Below, one piece after another: positions 44,071 to 52,204 of a DNA stretch of 64,000 nucleotides. Source of the DNA: WTFY01 sp965205275. Lineage in GTDB: Bacteria > Pseudomonadota > Gammaproteobacteria > UBA4575. Positions within the stretch are counted from its first letter, which is position 1. Each line of letters opens with the position of its first letter. A model generated the notes under the pieces. That model was not told the DNA's origin. It saw only the letters and a list, made by a program, of their open reading frames with translations, and made no database searches. The stretch lies in contig OZ242168.1 of NCBI GenBank assembly GCA_965205275.1, positions 372,001 through 436,000 on the forward strand, given 5' to 3'. The position numbers were made by a program, and so were the translations under genes.

Positions 44071-44095
44071 TACGTTTCGCCGGTAGGATACCCGC

Positions 44096-44950
44096 ATGCG
44101 TGATCAACGCTCACAACGCCCAGAGTTAGCCGACCTGTACAGGCATGCATGCCGGATCGACATATGGGCACTGAAGCCAGGCAATACAAGCATCTACTCA
44201 GGCACGTCTACGCCTGGTATCGAGGATTTCCTGAACAGTGCCCGGGTCAGTGCCCCACCTCTAGCAGACCCTGGTCTGGCGTTGGGTGAGCGGATTCTGC
44301 AGGCAGTCCAGGCTACGAACCAGGCGGTAGGCACCAACACCAATCTTGGGATCATTCTGCTTATTGCGCCATTAATTCAGGCCTGTCTGAGGGAAAAAGC
44401 TGGGTCGGAGTTTGAAAGTTCGTTAGCGAAAGTCCTGGAACAGTCTACAGTGCAGGATGCAAAAAAAGTGTACCAGGCCATTCGTATTGCAGAGCCGGGC
44501 GGAATGGGGCAGAAAGAAGATCAGGATATACATGAAGAACCTACGATAACCCTATTGAATGTAATGAAAATTGCTGCTTCTTGGGATCGCATAGCGGATC
44601 AGTACTCAAACAATTTTCATGATATTTTCCATTTTGGCGTACCGTACTTTGAGACCTTGCTGACACGCTGGCGCGATGAATGCTGGGCTGCAGCCGGATT
44701 GTATCTGGCCTTTCTGGCGCAATTTCCGGATAGCCTGATTGAGCGAAAATACGGCATGTTAAAAGCGCGGGAAATTAGTGATATGATCATCCCCCTTGAA
44801 AAGGAATTCTGCCGTTCGGATTCGCCGGTCAGGTACGAGGCGCAGCTGCTGGAAATTGATGGCCGCCTCAAGCGTGACCGAATCAACCCGGGAACCACAG
44901 CGGACCTGACGGTGGCGAGTGTCTTTGCAGCTAGACTGAAAATGCTGTGA
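44096..44950 (+). CDS. orf5: Triphosphoribosyl-dephospho-CoA synthase-like protein (Orf5)
   Basis: Protein of 284 residues of the CitG/MdcB family: DIWALKPGNTSIYSG (the family's KPGN motif), then TNQAVGTNTNLGIILLIAPL. CitG makes the citrate-lyase prosthetic group precursor from ATP and dephospho-CoA, but the version that travels with mch/fae in methylotrophs (Orf5) has an undefined role in methanopterin synthesis. Preceded by the antiporter gene (25 bp), followed by fae after 100 bp. Named by context and motif. Confidence 0.85.
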   Translation: MRDQRSQRPELADLYRHACRIDIWALKPGNTSIYSGTSTPGIEDFLNSARVSAPPLADPGLALGERILQAVQATNQAVGTNTNLGIILLIAPLIQACLREKAGSEFESSLAKVLEQSTVQDAKKVYQAIRIAEPGGMGQKEDQDIHEEPTITLLNVMKIAASWDRIADQYSNNFHDIFHFGVPYFETLLTRWRDECWAAAGLYLAFLAQFPDSLIERKYGMLKAREISDMIIPLEKEFCRSDSPVRYEAQLLEIDGRLKRDRINPGTTADLTVASVFAARLKML

Positions 44951-45049
44951 AGTGTGATATAGTCCGTTGCTCGCAAAATTCCAAGAGGATATGAGCGGAC
45001 ATATTGTCTGCGGTTTGTCGACAACTAAAAATGAAACAGGAGAATAGTA

Positions 45050-45577
45050 ATGGCATTAATTAACAAAGTAATGACCGGAGAGTCACTCGTTAATGATAAC
45101 GACCCTTCCGGCACAATGGCAGAAATTGCGCACATTGACTTATTGGTTGGTCCGCGCGGGTCTGCTGTTGAAACTGCATTTTGTAATGGCTTGGTAAATA
45201 ATAAGGACGGTTTTTCTACTCTGTTAGCTGTAGTTGCCCCTAATTTGCCTTGTAAACCGAACACCATGATGTTCAATAAAGTGACCATCAAAGGTGCAAC
45301 CCAGGCGCTACAAATGTTTGGTCCTGCCCAGACTGCAGTTGCTAAAGCGGTAGCGGACAGTGTTGAAGATGGCACCATTCCGGCAGACGAAGCGGATGAC
45401 GTTTTCATATGCGTAGGTGTTTTCATTCACTGGGAAGCAAAAAGCAATGAAGCGATCTATGAGAATAACTACAAGGCAACGAAGGAATCCTTGGAACGTG
45501 CAATCAAAGACGAGCCGAAAGCTTCTGAAGTGGTTGCACAGAAAGACAGTGCAGAGCATCCATTCAAGGGTTTCTGA
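45050..45577 (+). CDS. fae: Formaldehyde-activating enzyme
   Basis: Condenses formaldehyde with H4MPT to methylene-H4MPT, the entry step of the pathway. It has 175 residues. The catalytic His is in GTMAEIAHIDLLVGPRG; other landmarks are KPNTMMFNKVTIKGA and LQMFGPAQTAVAKAVADSV. AGGAG at 45038-45042 is ideally placed before ATG 45050. A strong terminator follows. Fae is usually abundant, which fits the good signals. This is the only fae copy in the window. Confidence 0.97.
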   Translation: MALINKVMTGESLVNDNDPSGTMAEIAHIDLLVGPRGSAVETAFCNGLVNNKDGFSTLLAVVAPNLPCKPNTMMFNKVTIKGATQALQMFGPAQTAVAKAVADSVEDGTIPADEADDVFICVGVFIHWEAKSNEAIYENNYKATKESLERAIKDEPKASEVVAQKDSAEHPFKGF

Positions 45578-45598
45578 TCATTTCTTAAGGTAAGCTAT

Positions 45599-45630
45599 GA
45601 AAATGCCCCGGGCCTCGGGGCATTTTTTTT
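45599..45630 (+). terminator. Strong rho-independent terminator after fae
   Basis: AAAATGCCCCG (45600-45610) pairs with CGGGGCATTTT (45616-45626) around the loop GGCCT, followed by an unbroken T run. It lies 22 bp after the fae stop and closes the mptG-to-fae gene run. Confidence 0.95.
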
Positions 45631-46221
45631 GCGAAACTGTTTTTGCCGGTATACCCCGAAACACTGTTATTGCAGTGTTAAATACCTAGATTCAAGTATG
45701 CATGTCCAGCCTGGACCTGCTCAGTACGCCGTGAAAAGGCACACTGAGAAATGCGGGCTGATATGGCCCGCCTCTGTCAAGTGTGCAACCATACAAGACA
45801 GTAATATATGGGGCAATTGCCGTTTGATATTCGCTTTGTAGCAAACAAATGCAAATTTAATAGGAATTCAAGGTCACGTATCCGATTGGCAGAAATGCAA
45901 TTAGGTCGAATCAGCCTGATTGTCCCTATGAAATCATTGAGTCGATATTCAAACGATCACCTAGTGGAAATGTATGGAACTGGGGGCTAAAACACTTCCC
46001 CCAAAAAGCGAAAACCCCGGTATATACCTAAGGCCTGACGTCGATCGGAATTCCCAATTTAGCTCCAATATTAGGGCAATTAAAGGGCTTATCAGGCAAA
46101 CAGTTATGAATTGACTTTTGAGAGCAAAATTGGTGCAAAATTCAAAAATAATTATTAAGAGATTCGTATCTACATGGTGGGGCCATTCAAGAATTTCCAA
46201 ACAGCCTTTGAGAGTAAACTG
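45631..46221. other. Gene-poor stretch upstream of the GST gene
   Basis: About 590 bp with no convincing gene: the two plus-strand frames (45629-45841, 45808-45990) lack start signals and family likeness. The composition changes to lower GC. The last 50 bp are upstream sequence of the glutathione S-transferase gene. Confidence 0.5.
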
Positions 46222-46803
46222 ATGAAGATTTATGGCGATAGTAATTCCGGAAATTGTCTTAAAGTGAAATACACTGCTGATTATCTAGGTCTTGGTTATG
46301 AGTGGGCAGCAGTAAATATCATGCAAGGAGAAAGCCGTACACCGGATTATTTGCGACTAAATCCACAAGGACAAGTACCAGTAATACAGCTTGAGGATGG
46401 TCGTTGTCTGGCCCAATCAAACGCCATTATCCGCTATCTGGCCAGAGGCACTGCGATATTGCCCGAAGATCTTTATTTACAAGCTAAAATCGACGAAATG
46501 CTGTTCTGGGAACAATCCAGTCATGAACCGTATATCGCAGTATGCCGCTTTCAAATGCTGTATCAGAACAAACCCAAGGAGTCACGCGAACCTTGGCGAG
46601 TAGAACGTGGTGAGCAAGCACTGGATTATATGGAAGAACAGCTTACTACTCATTACTGGATAGCAGGAGAAACTTTTAGTGTTGCTGATATTGCGTTGCT
46701 GGCTTATACCCGGGTAGCTCACGAAGGTGGCTTTGATTTGGCAACACGCACTCACCTTAGGCAGTGGCTGTTACGCTGTGAACAACAATTATCACTGTGC
46801 TAG
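46222..46803 (+). CDS. Glutathione S-transferase family protein
   Basis: Cytoplasmic protein of 193 residues from ATG 46222. The N-terminal thioredoxin-like domain has MKIYGDSNSGNCLKVKYTAD and the glutathione-binding GQVPVIQLEDGRCLAQSNAIIRYL; the C-terminal helical domain has WIAGETFSVADIALLAYTRV. The class is not certain. In methylotrophs, such enzymes may act on formaldehyde-related or electrophilic compounds, but there is no partner here. It is isolated, with gene-poor DNA on both sides, which suggests separate acquisition. Confidence 0.88.
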   Translation: MKIYGDSNSGNCLKVKYTADYLGLGYEWAAVNIMQGESRTPDYLRLNPQGQVPVIQLEDGRCLAQSNAIIRYLARGTAILPEDLYLQAKIDEMLFWEQSSHEPYIAVCRFQMLYQNKPKESREPWRVERGEQALDYMEEQLTTHYWIAGETFSVADIALLAYTRVAHEGGFDLATRTHLRQWLLRCEQQLSLC

Positions 46804-47418
46804 CCATATGCTACAGCGGTTTGTGAAGCAGCACAGGGTCAGCCTACGTACTATAGTCAATGGAGAGACAGGTTTCCGAGCCTGCGCTAGCCGAGACGGT
46901 CCCTAGGAGAAGTACAGACATGAAGGCACGGTTGGCCATGCTGTCTGTGGTAATAGTAACTGGCAAAAGCACCTAAGAAACAAATCAGCAATATACTATG
47001 ACCTATCCGCCAAACACACTTTGTCACCGTATCGAAAGTCTGGATACTGTCATGTTTTTGTTATTCGCTGGACGCTTTAAAGTAACAAAACAGGTAGGGT
47101 TATATAAGAAAAAAATGCTACAAAAAAACTGACTGCGAGATTGCAAGAAGCGAAGCTAGATATTAAAGATGCTGGCAGTCGATTTACGAAAGAACATCCT
47201 TTTGGCCTGTAGTGGGCCAGCGTGGCAAGAAATATACCTTACGCCACCACCTGACATTGGACCAGGTACTGAACTTTGATCAGATCATCAGGCAGGCAAT
47301 ATTCCTGTTTGTCAGAAACCGGACAGGAGCGTGGATTGGCACATACAGGACGTTCTGGATGGTCTCGTATCTTGCTTGCGGGGATTATTGCACCAGGACA
47401 AAGGCGGGTCGCTGGAAG
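46804..47418. other. Gene-poor stretch downstream of the GST gene
   Basis: About 615 bp. No gene can be supported. A short plus-strand frame near 47130-47208 reads KLDIKDAGSRFTKEHPFGL to a stop and may be the tail of a decayed gene that I cannot name. An 88-codon frame at 47212-47478 runs into the opposite-strand HisA-like gene and looks spurious. Confidence 0.5.
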
Positions 47419-48126
47419 TTATTGACTGAAAGGCAGCAGTTCATCTTTGGTAATCGTCTTGTTATGCAGTGCGGTTGAAAGCAATGCGCCTGCAGCGCCC
47501 AGATTTTTCAGCTGCTGCAGATCAGCACAATTTCGGATTCCCCCACCGTAGTAAATGTTGTGCGTATCAAATAACGTCTTCTGGTTCAATCCGGCAGGGA
47601 AATCCATGCCATTGCAGGTGCCTACATGATCGAGATTCAGAACCACGACATCTGAAGGCCATAAATCTTTTGCCTGTATAATGTCCTGTGAACCCAGCAC
47701 AGCGTTTGATTTGTAATCGACAGAAAGTATAAAACGATGATTCCGGTAATGGTTTATGAGCGAATTTGCAGTAGATGCAGAGTGGATAGATTCTGTAGAC
47801 AAGATGATGCGCAACAAATGATTTTTCTGGTTATCCAGGTAGTAATTAATTAAAGAAAGCCCGCTGTCGAGCCATATCTCAAGCCTCGGGTATTCAAGAC
47901 AGATGGCTTGAATAACATCAACGTTATGGCCCTGCTGCTCTATCGCATCCAGGTCTGCAATATAGAGTGTCCGGAAACGGTAAAGCTCCAGGAAGCTGTG
48001 AATGATTTCTACTGGGCGAGAAGAGGGGCATAAGGATGATTGGATTGGCCTATAATGCTTCCGGCTTCCTTTTTTTGCATGAACAACCAGACCTTTGGAG
48101 AGGTCAAGTACCGGAATAATTTGCAT
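47419..48126 (-). CDS. HisA/HisF-related TIM-barrel protein
   Basis: Protein of 235 residues with the half-barrel pattern of HisA: IIPVLDLSKGLVVHAKKGSR at the N-terminus, TLYIADLDAIE for the first phosphate/aspartate strand, and IYYGGGIRNCADLQQLKNLG plus GALLSTALHNKTI for the second. It is not the histidine enzyme itself, as no his genes are near. Related HisA-like proteins (COG1411 type) occur with methanogenesis cofactor genes in archaea. It is divergent from orfY with only nine bases between, so its expression may be tied to that cluster. The reaction is unknown. Confidence 0.75.
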   Translation of the reverse strand: MQIIPVLDLSKGLVVHAKKGSRKHYRPIQSSLCPSSRPVEIIHSFLELYRFRTLYIADLDAIEQQGHNVDVIQAICLEYPRLEIWLDSGLSLINYYLDNQKNHLLRIILSTESIHSASTANSLINHYRNHRFILSVDYKSNAVLGSQDIIQAKDLWPSDVVVLNLDHVGTCNGMDFPAGLNQKTLFDTHNIYYGGGIRNCADLQQLKNLGAAGALLSTALHNKTITKDELLPFSQ

Positions 48127-48135
48127 TACACGTAG

Positions 48136-49131
48136 ATGAATATCCTGATCTTTGAGTATATCACTGGTGGAGGCATGATGGGTCAGCCCCTGCCGCCCTC
48201 CTTGGCAAGGGAAGGCGATGTGATACTTCGTGCTGCCGTCAATGATTTTCAGCTATTGCCTGACTGCAATGTCTTTACACTCCGGGACAAACGCCTCGGC
48301 GACGGTATTGCAGGTGCCAATACGGTGGTCGTCGGGTCAGGAGATTATTACATTGAGAAGCTTGAGGAACTTGCCTGTACGCTGGATGCATTGCTGATTA
48401 TTGCGCCGGAAAATAACGATATCCTGTTTTCATTGTGCAAGAGATGTTCTGACCAGAAGTTTGAGTTGTTCAACAGCAAGGTTGAAGCCATTAAGCTGAC
48501 TAGCAACAAATATTCTACCTATCAATATCTGTTGGCACATGACATTCCACAAATACCGACCTGTCTGGCAGGCGATGCAGGACAGTTGGAAGGCGAACAG
48601 TTTGTAATGAAACCTGCCGATGGTGTCGGCTGTACTGAAGTATTCCTGTTGAAAAGCAGGTCTGAATTGCAGGAGGCCGTTGTTCGACCTGACCGGGATC
48701 GTTATATATTCCAGCCCTATACTCGGGGCACCCACGCGAGTCTGAGTTTGTTGTGCCGGGAGGGCGCATGTCTGGTATTAAGTTGCAATGAGCAATATAT
48801 CCGTGAAGAGCGTGGCCGTATGCAATGGATAAAATGTAATGTAAATGCCTTTGAGGGTGAGAAATTCACGTCATTTGGTAACAGGCTGGCACAGGCCCTT
48901 CCGGGGTTGCGTGGCTATATCGGGGCTGACATCGTAATCACGGAAAAAGAAATTCTGTTGGTGGAAATCAACCCAAGGTTGACCACGTCCTATGCGGGTC
49001 TTGGAGCGGCTCTGGGTGTGAATCCTGCAGAATTGATCCTGAAATGTTTTGGCGGCAGGCAGTTGCCTGATCGGGTGTCTGCCAGCAGGGGGACGGTCAT
49101 GGTGGATCTGGAGGCAGACCGTGCCGCCTGA
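48136..49131 (+). CDS. orfY: ATP-grasp protein (OrfY / MfnD-like)
   Basis: Protein of 331 residues whose opening ILIFEYITGGGMMGQPLPP and later KPADGVGCTEVFLL, GYIGADIVI and LLVEINPRLTTSYAGL match the COG1821-type ATP-grasp group. In methanogens MfnD of this group ligates glutamate to tyramine in methanofuran synthesis. In methylotrophs the homologue is called OrfY. An equivalent role in methanofuran (methylofuran) synthesis is likely. It overlaps the next gene by 11 bp. Confidence 0.83.
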   Translation: MNILIFEYITGGGMMGQPLPPSLAREGDVILRAAVNDFQLLPDCNVFTLRDKRLGDGIAGANTVVVGSGDYYIEKLEELACTLDALLIIAPENNDILFSLCKRCSDQKFELFNSKVEAIKLTSNKYSTYQYLLAHDIPQIPTCLAGDAGQLEGEQFVMKPADGVGCTEVFLLKSRSELQEAVVRPDRDRYIFQPYTRGTHASLSLLCREGACLVLSCNEQYIREERGRMQWIKCNVNAFEGEKFTSFGNRLAQALPGLRGYIGADIVITEKEILLVEINPRLTTSYAGLGAALGVNPAELILKCFGGRQLPDRVSASRGTVMVDLEADRAA

Positions 49132-50173
49132 GAGTGTGTCCGGCTGGGACATTGGCGGTGCCCATATCAAGGTGGCTGAAGCTGTGGGCGCTAGACTGAT
49201 CTCCCGGGTGTATCAGGCACCATGTCAACTTTGGAAGGGGCTGGGCCAACTGCGTGCTTCGATTGATGCCATCAAGGAGCAATTCGATTTTTCGAGGTCC
49301 ACGCTTGCGATTACGATAACTGGAGAACTGGTTGATCATTTCAGCAGCCGCAAGGAAGGTATCCACAGGATTGTTGACGAGATTGAAAAAAAGTTCAGCA
49401 AAAAGGAAACAGGCTATTTCGCTGGAGCCAACGGATTCGTAAGTGCTAGGGAGGCTACTCGAGCGTACAGACAGGTTGCTTCTGCAAATTGGCTGGCCAG
49501 TGCGAATTTCATTGCCACCCAGCTGAAAAACGCCCTGTTTATCGATATTGGCAGCACAACCACAGATGTTATAAACATAAAAGGTCATCAGGTCGTGAAT
49601 GAAGGGTATACGGATGCCGAAAGACTTTATGCACAGGAACTGGTGTATTGTGGTGTGGTACGGACACCGGTATTTGCACTTTGCCAGACGGCACCTGTAG
49701 AGGATCGGTTTATTCCGGTGATCAACGAATATTTTGCAAATTCAGCAGACCTGTACAGGCTGACCGGCGAGCTTCCCCGGTATGCAGATATGGGCGATAC
49801 ACCTGATGGCCGAGGCAGGGATGACCTGTCCAGCGCAGCCCGTCTGGCGAGAGTGTTTGGTTATGATGCAGCCCTGGAAGAATTAGCCATGTGGCGGGCG
49901 GTGGCAGAGTATATACGTGAGCAGCAGATACAGGTGATCCTCAACGCATGTCGCAAGCAGCTTTCCAGGGCAGGACAATCACTGGATATTCCGATTGCAG
50001 GTGCAGGGGTAGGGCGCTTTCTTGTCCAGGAAATTGCGCAACGCCTGAATCGGCACTATGTGGATGCTGCAAGCCTGTTTGAATACGAAGGCATGGAGGA
50101 TGGCATCAATGCAGGAGATTGTGCACCGGCTGCAGCGGTTGCCTGCTTGGGCTATCAGAGGTACTGCGCATGA
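49121..50173 (+). CDS. orf19: H4MPT-linked C1 pathway protein, hydantoinase/kinase-like (Orf19/MfnF-like)
   Basis: Protein of 350 residues of the acetate-kinase/hydantoinase-A fold: VSGWDIGGAHIKVAEA at the start, LFIDIGSTTTDVINIK in the middle (phosphate loops), and PIAGAGVGRFLVQEIAQRL. The start is GTG 49121, fixed by GGAGG at 49109-49113; it overlaps orfY. The group is COG1548, found in methylotrophs as Orf19 and in methanogens as MfnF, which joins the furan and tyramine-glutamate parts of methanofuran. Stop overlaps the next ATG (ATGA at 50170-50173). Confidence 0.85.
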   Translation: MPPESVSGWDIGGAHIKVAEAVGARLISRVYQAPCQLWKGLGQLRASIDAIKEQFDFSRSTLAITITGELVDHFSSRKEGIHRIVDEIEKKFSKKETGYFAGANGFVSAREATRAYRQVASANWLASANFIATQLKNALFIDIGSTTTDVINIKGHQVVNEGYTDAERLYAQELVYCGVVRTPVFALCQTAPVEDRFIPVINEYFANSADLYRLTGELPRYADMGDTPDGRGRDDLSSAARLARVFGYDAALEELAMWRAVAEYIREQQIQVILNACRKQLSRAGQSLDIPIAGAGVGRFLVQEIAQRLNRHYVDAASLFEYEGMEDGINAGDCAPAAAVACLGYQRYCA

Positions 50174-51561
50174 CAGGGCTTTCATTTTTTGATCTCCCAT
50201 ACCAAAGTGACAGCACACTGCTCTTCGACAGAATTGCAGATGAGCCCTGGTCCGTTTTTATTGACAGCAATCAGCCAGCCAGTACACAGGGTCGCTATGA
50301 CATCATGGCTGCAAGGCCTGATGTATGCATTACCACACAGGATTACGAAACAAAAATACAGACATGCTCGCAATCCTGCACGGTACCGGATGGACCTTTT
50401 ACAGTGCTGGATGAACAGCTTTCAGAAACAAGGAAAAATATACATGACCTTCCATTTGCAGGGGGTGCAATTGGTTTTTTCAGCTATGATCTGTGTCGCT
50501 ATATGGAAAAAATACCTTCAACTGCTGCAGATGACGTGGCGGTACCAGACATGGTTATGGGTATCTATTCCTGGGCGGTAGTTGTCGATCACAATAGAAA
50601 AAAATCAGCTTTGATAGGAGATCGATCAAGCGCCAAGACCAGAAGAGACTGGAATGAATTAATCAAACTGTTCACAAGTCAGGCTGCTCGCAGAAAACGT
50701 CCGGAATTCAGGGTCAGGACTCCAGTCAGTTCCAACATGACGCGGGAGTATTACAGTCGTGCATTCAGAAGAATAAAAAAATACATTCTGGAAGGTGACT
50801 GTTATCAGGTAAATCTTGCACAGCGATTTACTGCAGGTGTTCAAGGGGACCCCTGGCTGGCTTATCAGATTTTGAGAAAGATCAATCCATCGCCTTTCAG
50901 TGCCTACATGAATTATCCTGGTTTTCAGGTGTTAAGCAACTCACCCGAACAGTTTTTATCCGTAAGAAAGGGGATTGTAAAAACAAGGCCCGTAAAAGGA
51001 ACGCGTCCACGCTCTGCGGACCTGCATAAAGACCAGTGTCTGGCACAGGAGCTTGCGCTCAGCGTAAAGGATCAGGCAGAGAACCTGATGATTGTTGACC
51101 TGTTACGCAATGATATCAGTAAAAACTGTACACCTGGATCCGTGCAGGTACAGAAGCTTTTTGACATTGAAAGCTTTCCGAACGTCCACCATATGGTGAG
51201 TACGGTTACAGGAAAGCTGAGAGTCCGGCGTTCTGCAGTGGATTTATTGCGGGGCTGTTTTCCGGGAGGTTCAATTACAGGTGCACCCAAAATACGTTCA
51301 ATGGAAATTATCGAAGAGCTGGAGCCGCATCGCCGGGGTATTTATTGCGGATCGATAGGGTATATAGGGTCTGATGGCAACATGGACGTCAATATTGCGA
51401 TTCGTACGATTCTGCACCGGCGCCACCAAATGTATTTTCATGCAGGAGGCGGGATTGTGTATGATTCTGATGTCGATGCAGAGTATCAGGAGACCTTTGA
51501 TAAAGCGGCTGCCATGATGAGTCTTCTGGAAAAAAATAGAACCTATGCCATGGGTCATTAA
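50170..51561 (+). CDS. pabB: Aminodeoxychorismate synthase component I
   Basis: Converts chorismate with ammonia into aminodeoxychorismate, the precursor of p-aminobenzoate for folate and for methanopterin. It has 463 residues from ATG 50170. Chorismate-fold motifs: FSAYMNYPGFQVLSNSPEQF, TRPVKGTRPR (catalytic Lys of PabB), ENLMIVDLLRNDISKN, FPGGSITGAPKIRSMEII and YCGSIGYIG. No PabA (glutaminase) or PabC is next to it. Embedded in the methanofuran/methanopterin gene run and translationally coupled with orf19, it is likely dedicated to H4MPT supply. Confidence 0.92.
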   Translation: MTGLSFFDLPYQSDSTLLFDRIADEPWSVFIDSNQPASTQGRYDIMAARPDVCITTQDYETKIQTCSQSCTVPDGPFTVLDEQLSETRKNIHDLPFAGGAIGFFSYDLCRYMEKIPSTAADDVAVPDMVMGIYSWAVVVDHNRKKSALIGDRSSAKTRRDWNELIKLFTSQAARRKRPEFRVRTPVSSNMTREYYSRAFRRIKKYILEGDCYQVNLAQRFTAGVQGDPWLAYQILRKINPSPFSAYMNYPGFQVLSNSPEQFLSVRKGIVKTRPVKGTRPRSADLHKDQCLAQELALSVKDQAENLMIVDLLRNDISKNCTPGSVQVQKLFDIESFPNVHHMVSTVTGKLRVRRSAVDLLRGCFPGGSITGAPKIRSMEIIEELEPHRRGIYCGSIGYIGSDGNMDVNIAIRTILHRRHQMYFHAGGGIVYDSDVDAEYQETFDKAAAMMSLLEKNRTYAMGH

Positions 51562-52132
51562 AATAGGCGGCAGTCTGTATGGCAGCAGGCACCTTGAGAA
51601 GTGGCTGGACACACTGGATGGCTATGGCGCAAGTCGGCTTGTAATTGTACCAGGAGGAGGCCCTTATGCGGATCAGGTGCGCGCCACCGACCGGCAATTT
51701 GGTCTGGACCCGACACTCGCTCATAACATGGCGGTACTCGCCATGCAGCAATTTGGATGCCTGATGGCATCGTTGTGCCCGAGGCTGCGTCTGGCGAATT
51801 GCAGGGAACAGATCCAGGCCTGCTGGGATAACGGGGAGGTGGCGATATGGGAGCCCTATGACCTAGTGAGCCGACATTGCGGGCTTGAAAGAACCTGGGA
51901 CGCAACCTCAGACAGTCTTGCTGCCTGGCTGGCTGAATATTTGTCCATTGAACAGTTATTATTTGTAAAATCAGCGGCGGTAACGCTTTCAGAGGTTTCC
52001 ATTGGTGAATTACAAAAGCATGGAAGTATAGACCCGGTTTTGCCCGGACTGCTCGCGGGTACAAAAATAAAAGCCTATTTTATGCACAAGTCGAAGGCAC
52101 ATGAGTTTGCAAACCTGATCGGTGCATCCTGA
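51545..52132 (+). CDS. orf21: Amino acid kinase-like protein (Orf21/MfnE-like)
   Basis: Small kinase-fold protein of 195 residues overlapping pabB by 17 bp. Segments VIKIGGSLYGS and RLVIVPGGGPYADQVRATD are the amino-acid-kinase phosphate loops; the C-terminal VKSAAVTLSE and GTKIKAYF close the fold. The group (COG2054) is Orf21 of methylotrophs; archaeal MfnE phosphorylates aminomethylfuran phosphate. A similar step here is inferred. Confidence 0.83.
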   Translation: MPWVIKIGGSLYGSRHLEKWLDTLDGYGASRLVIVPGGGPYADQVRATDRQFGLDPTLAHNMAVLAMQQFGCLMASLCPRLRLANCREQIQACWDNGEVAIWEPYDLVSRHCGLERTWDATSDSLAAWLAEYLSIEQLLFVKSAAVTLSEVSIGELQKHGSIDPVLPGLLAGTKIKAYFMHKSKAHEFANLIGAS

Positions 52133-52204
52133 ATCCATATTTGGATACTTTATCTTCAACACTCGTGCTAACCTATAAAATAGGATAATAAGGCAAATAA
52201 AATA

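Noticed and set aside
47212..47478. 88-codon plus-strand ORF
   Set aside because: Runs into the reverse-strand HisA-like gene, has no start signals and no recognisable domain.
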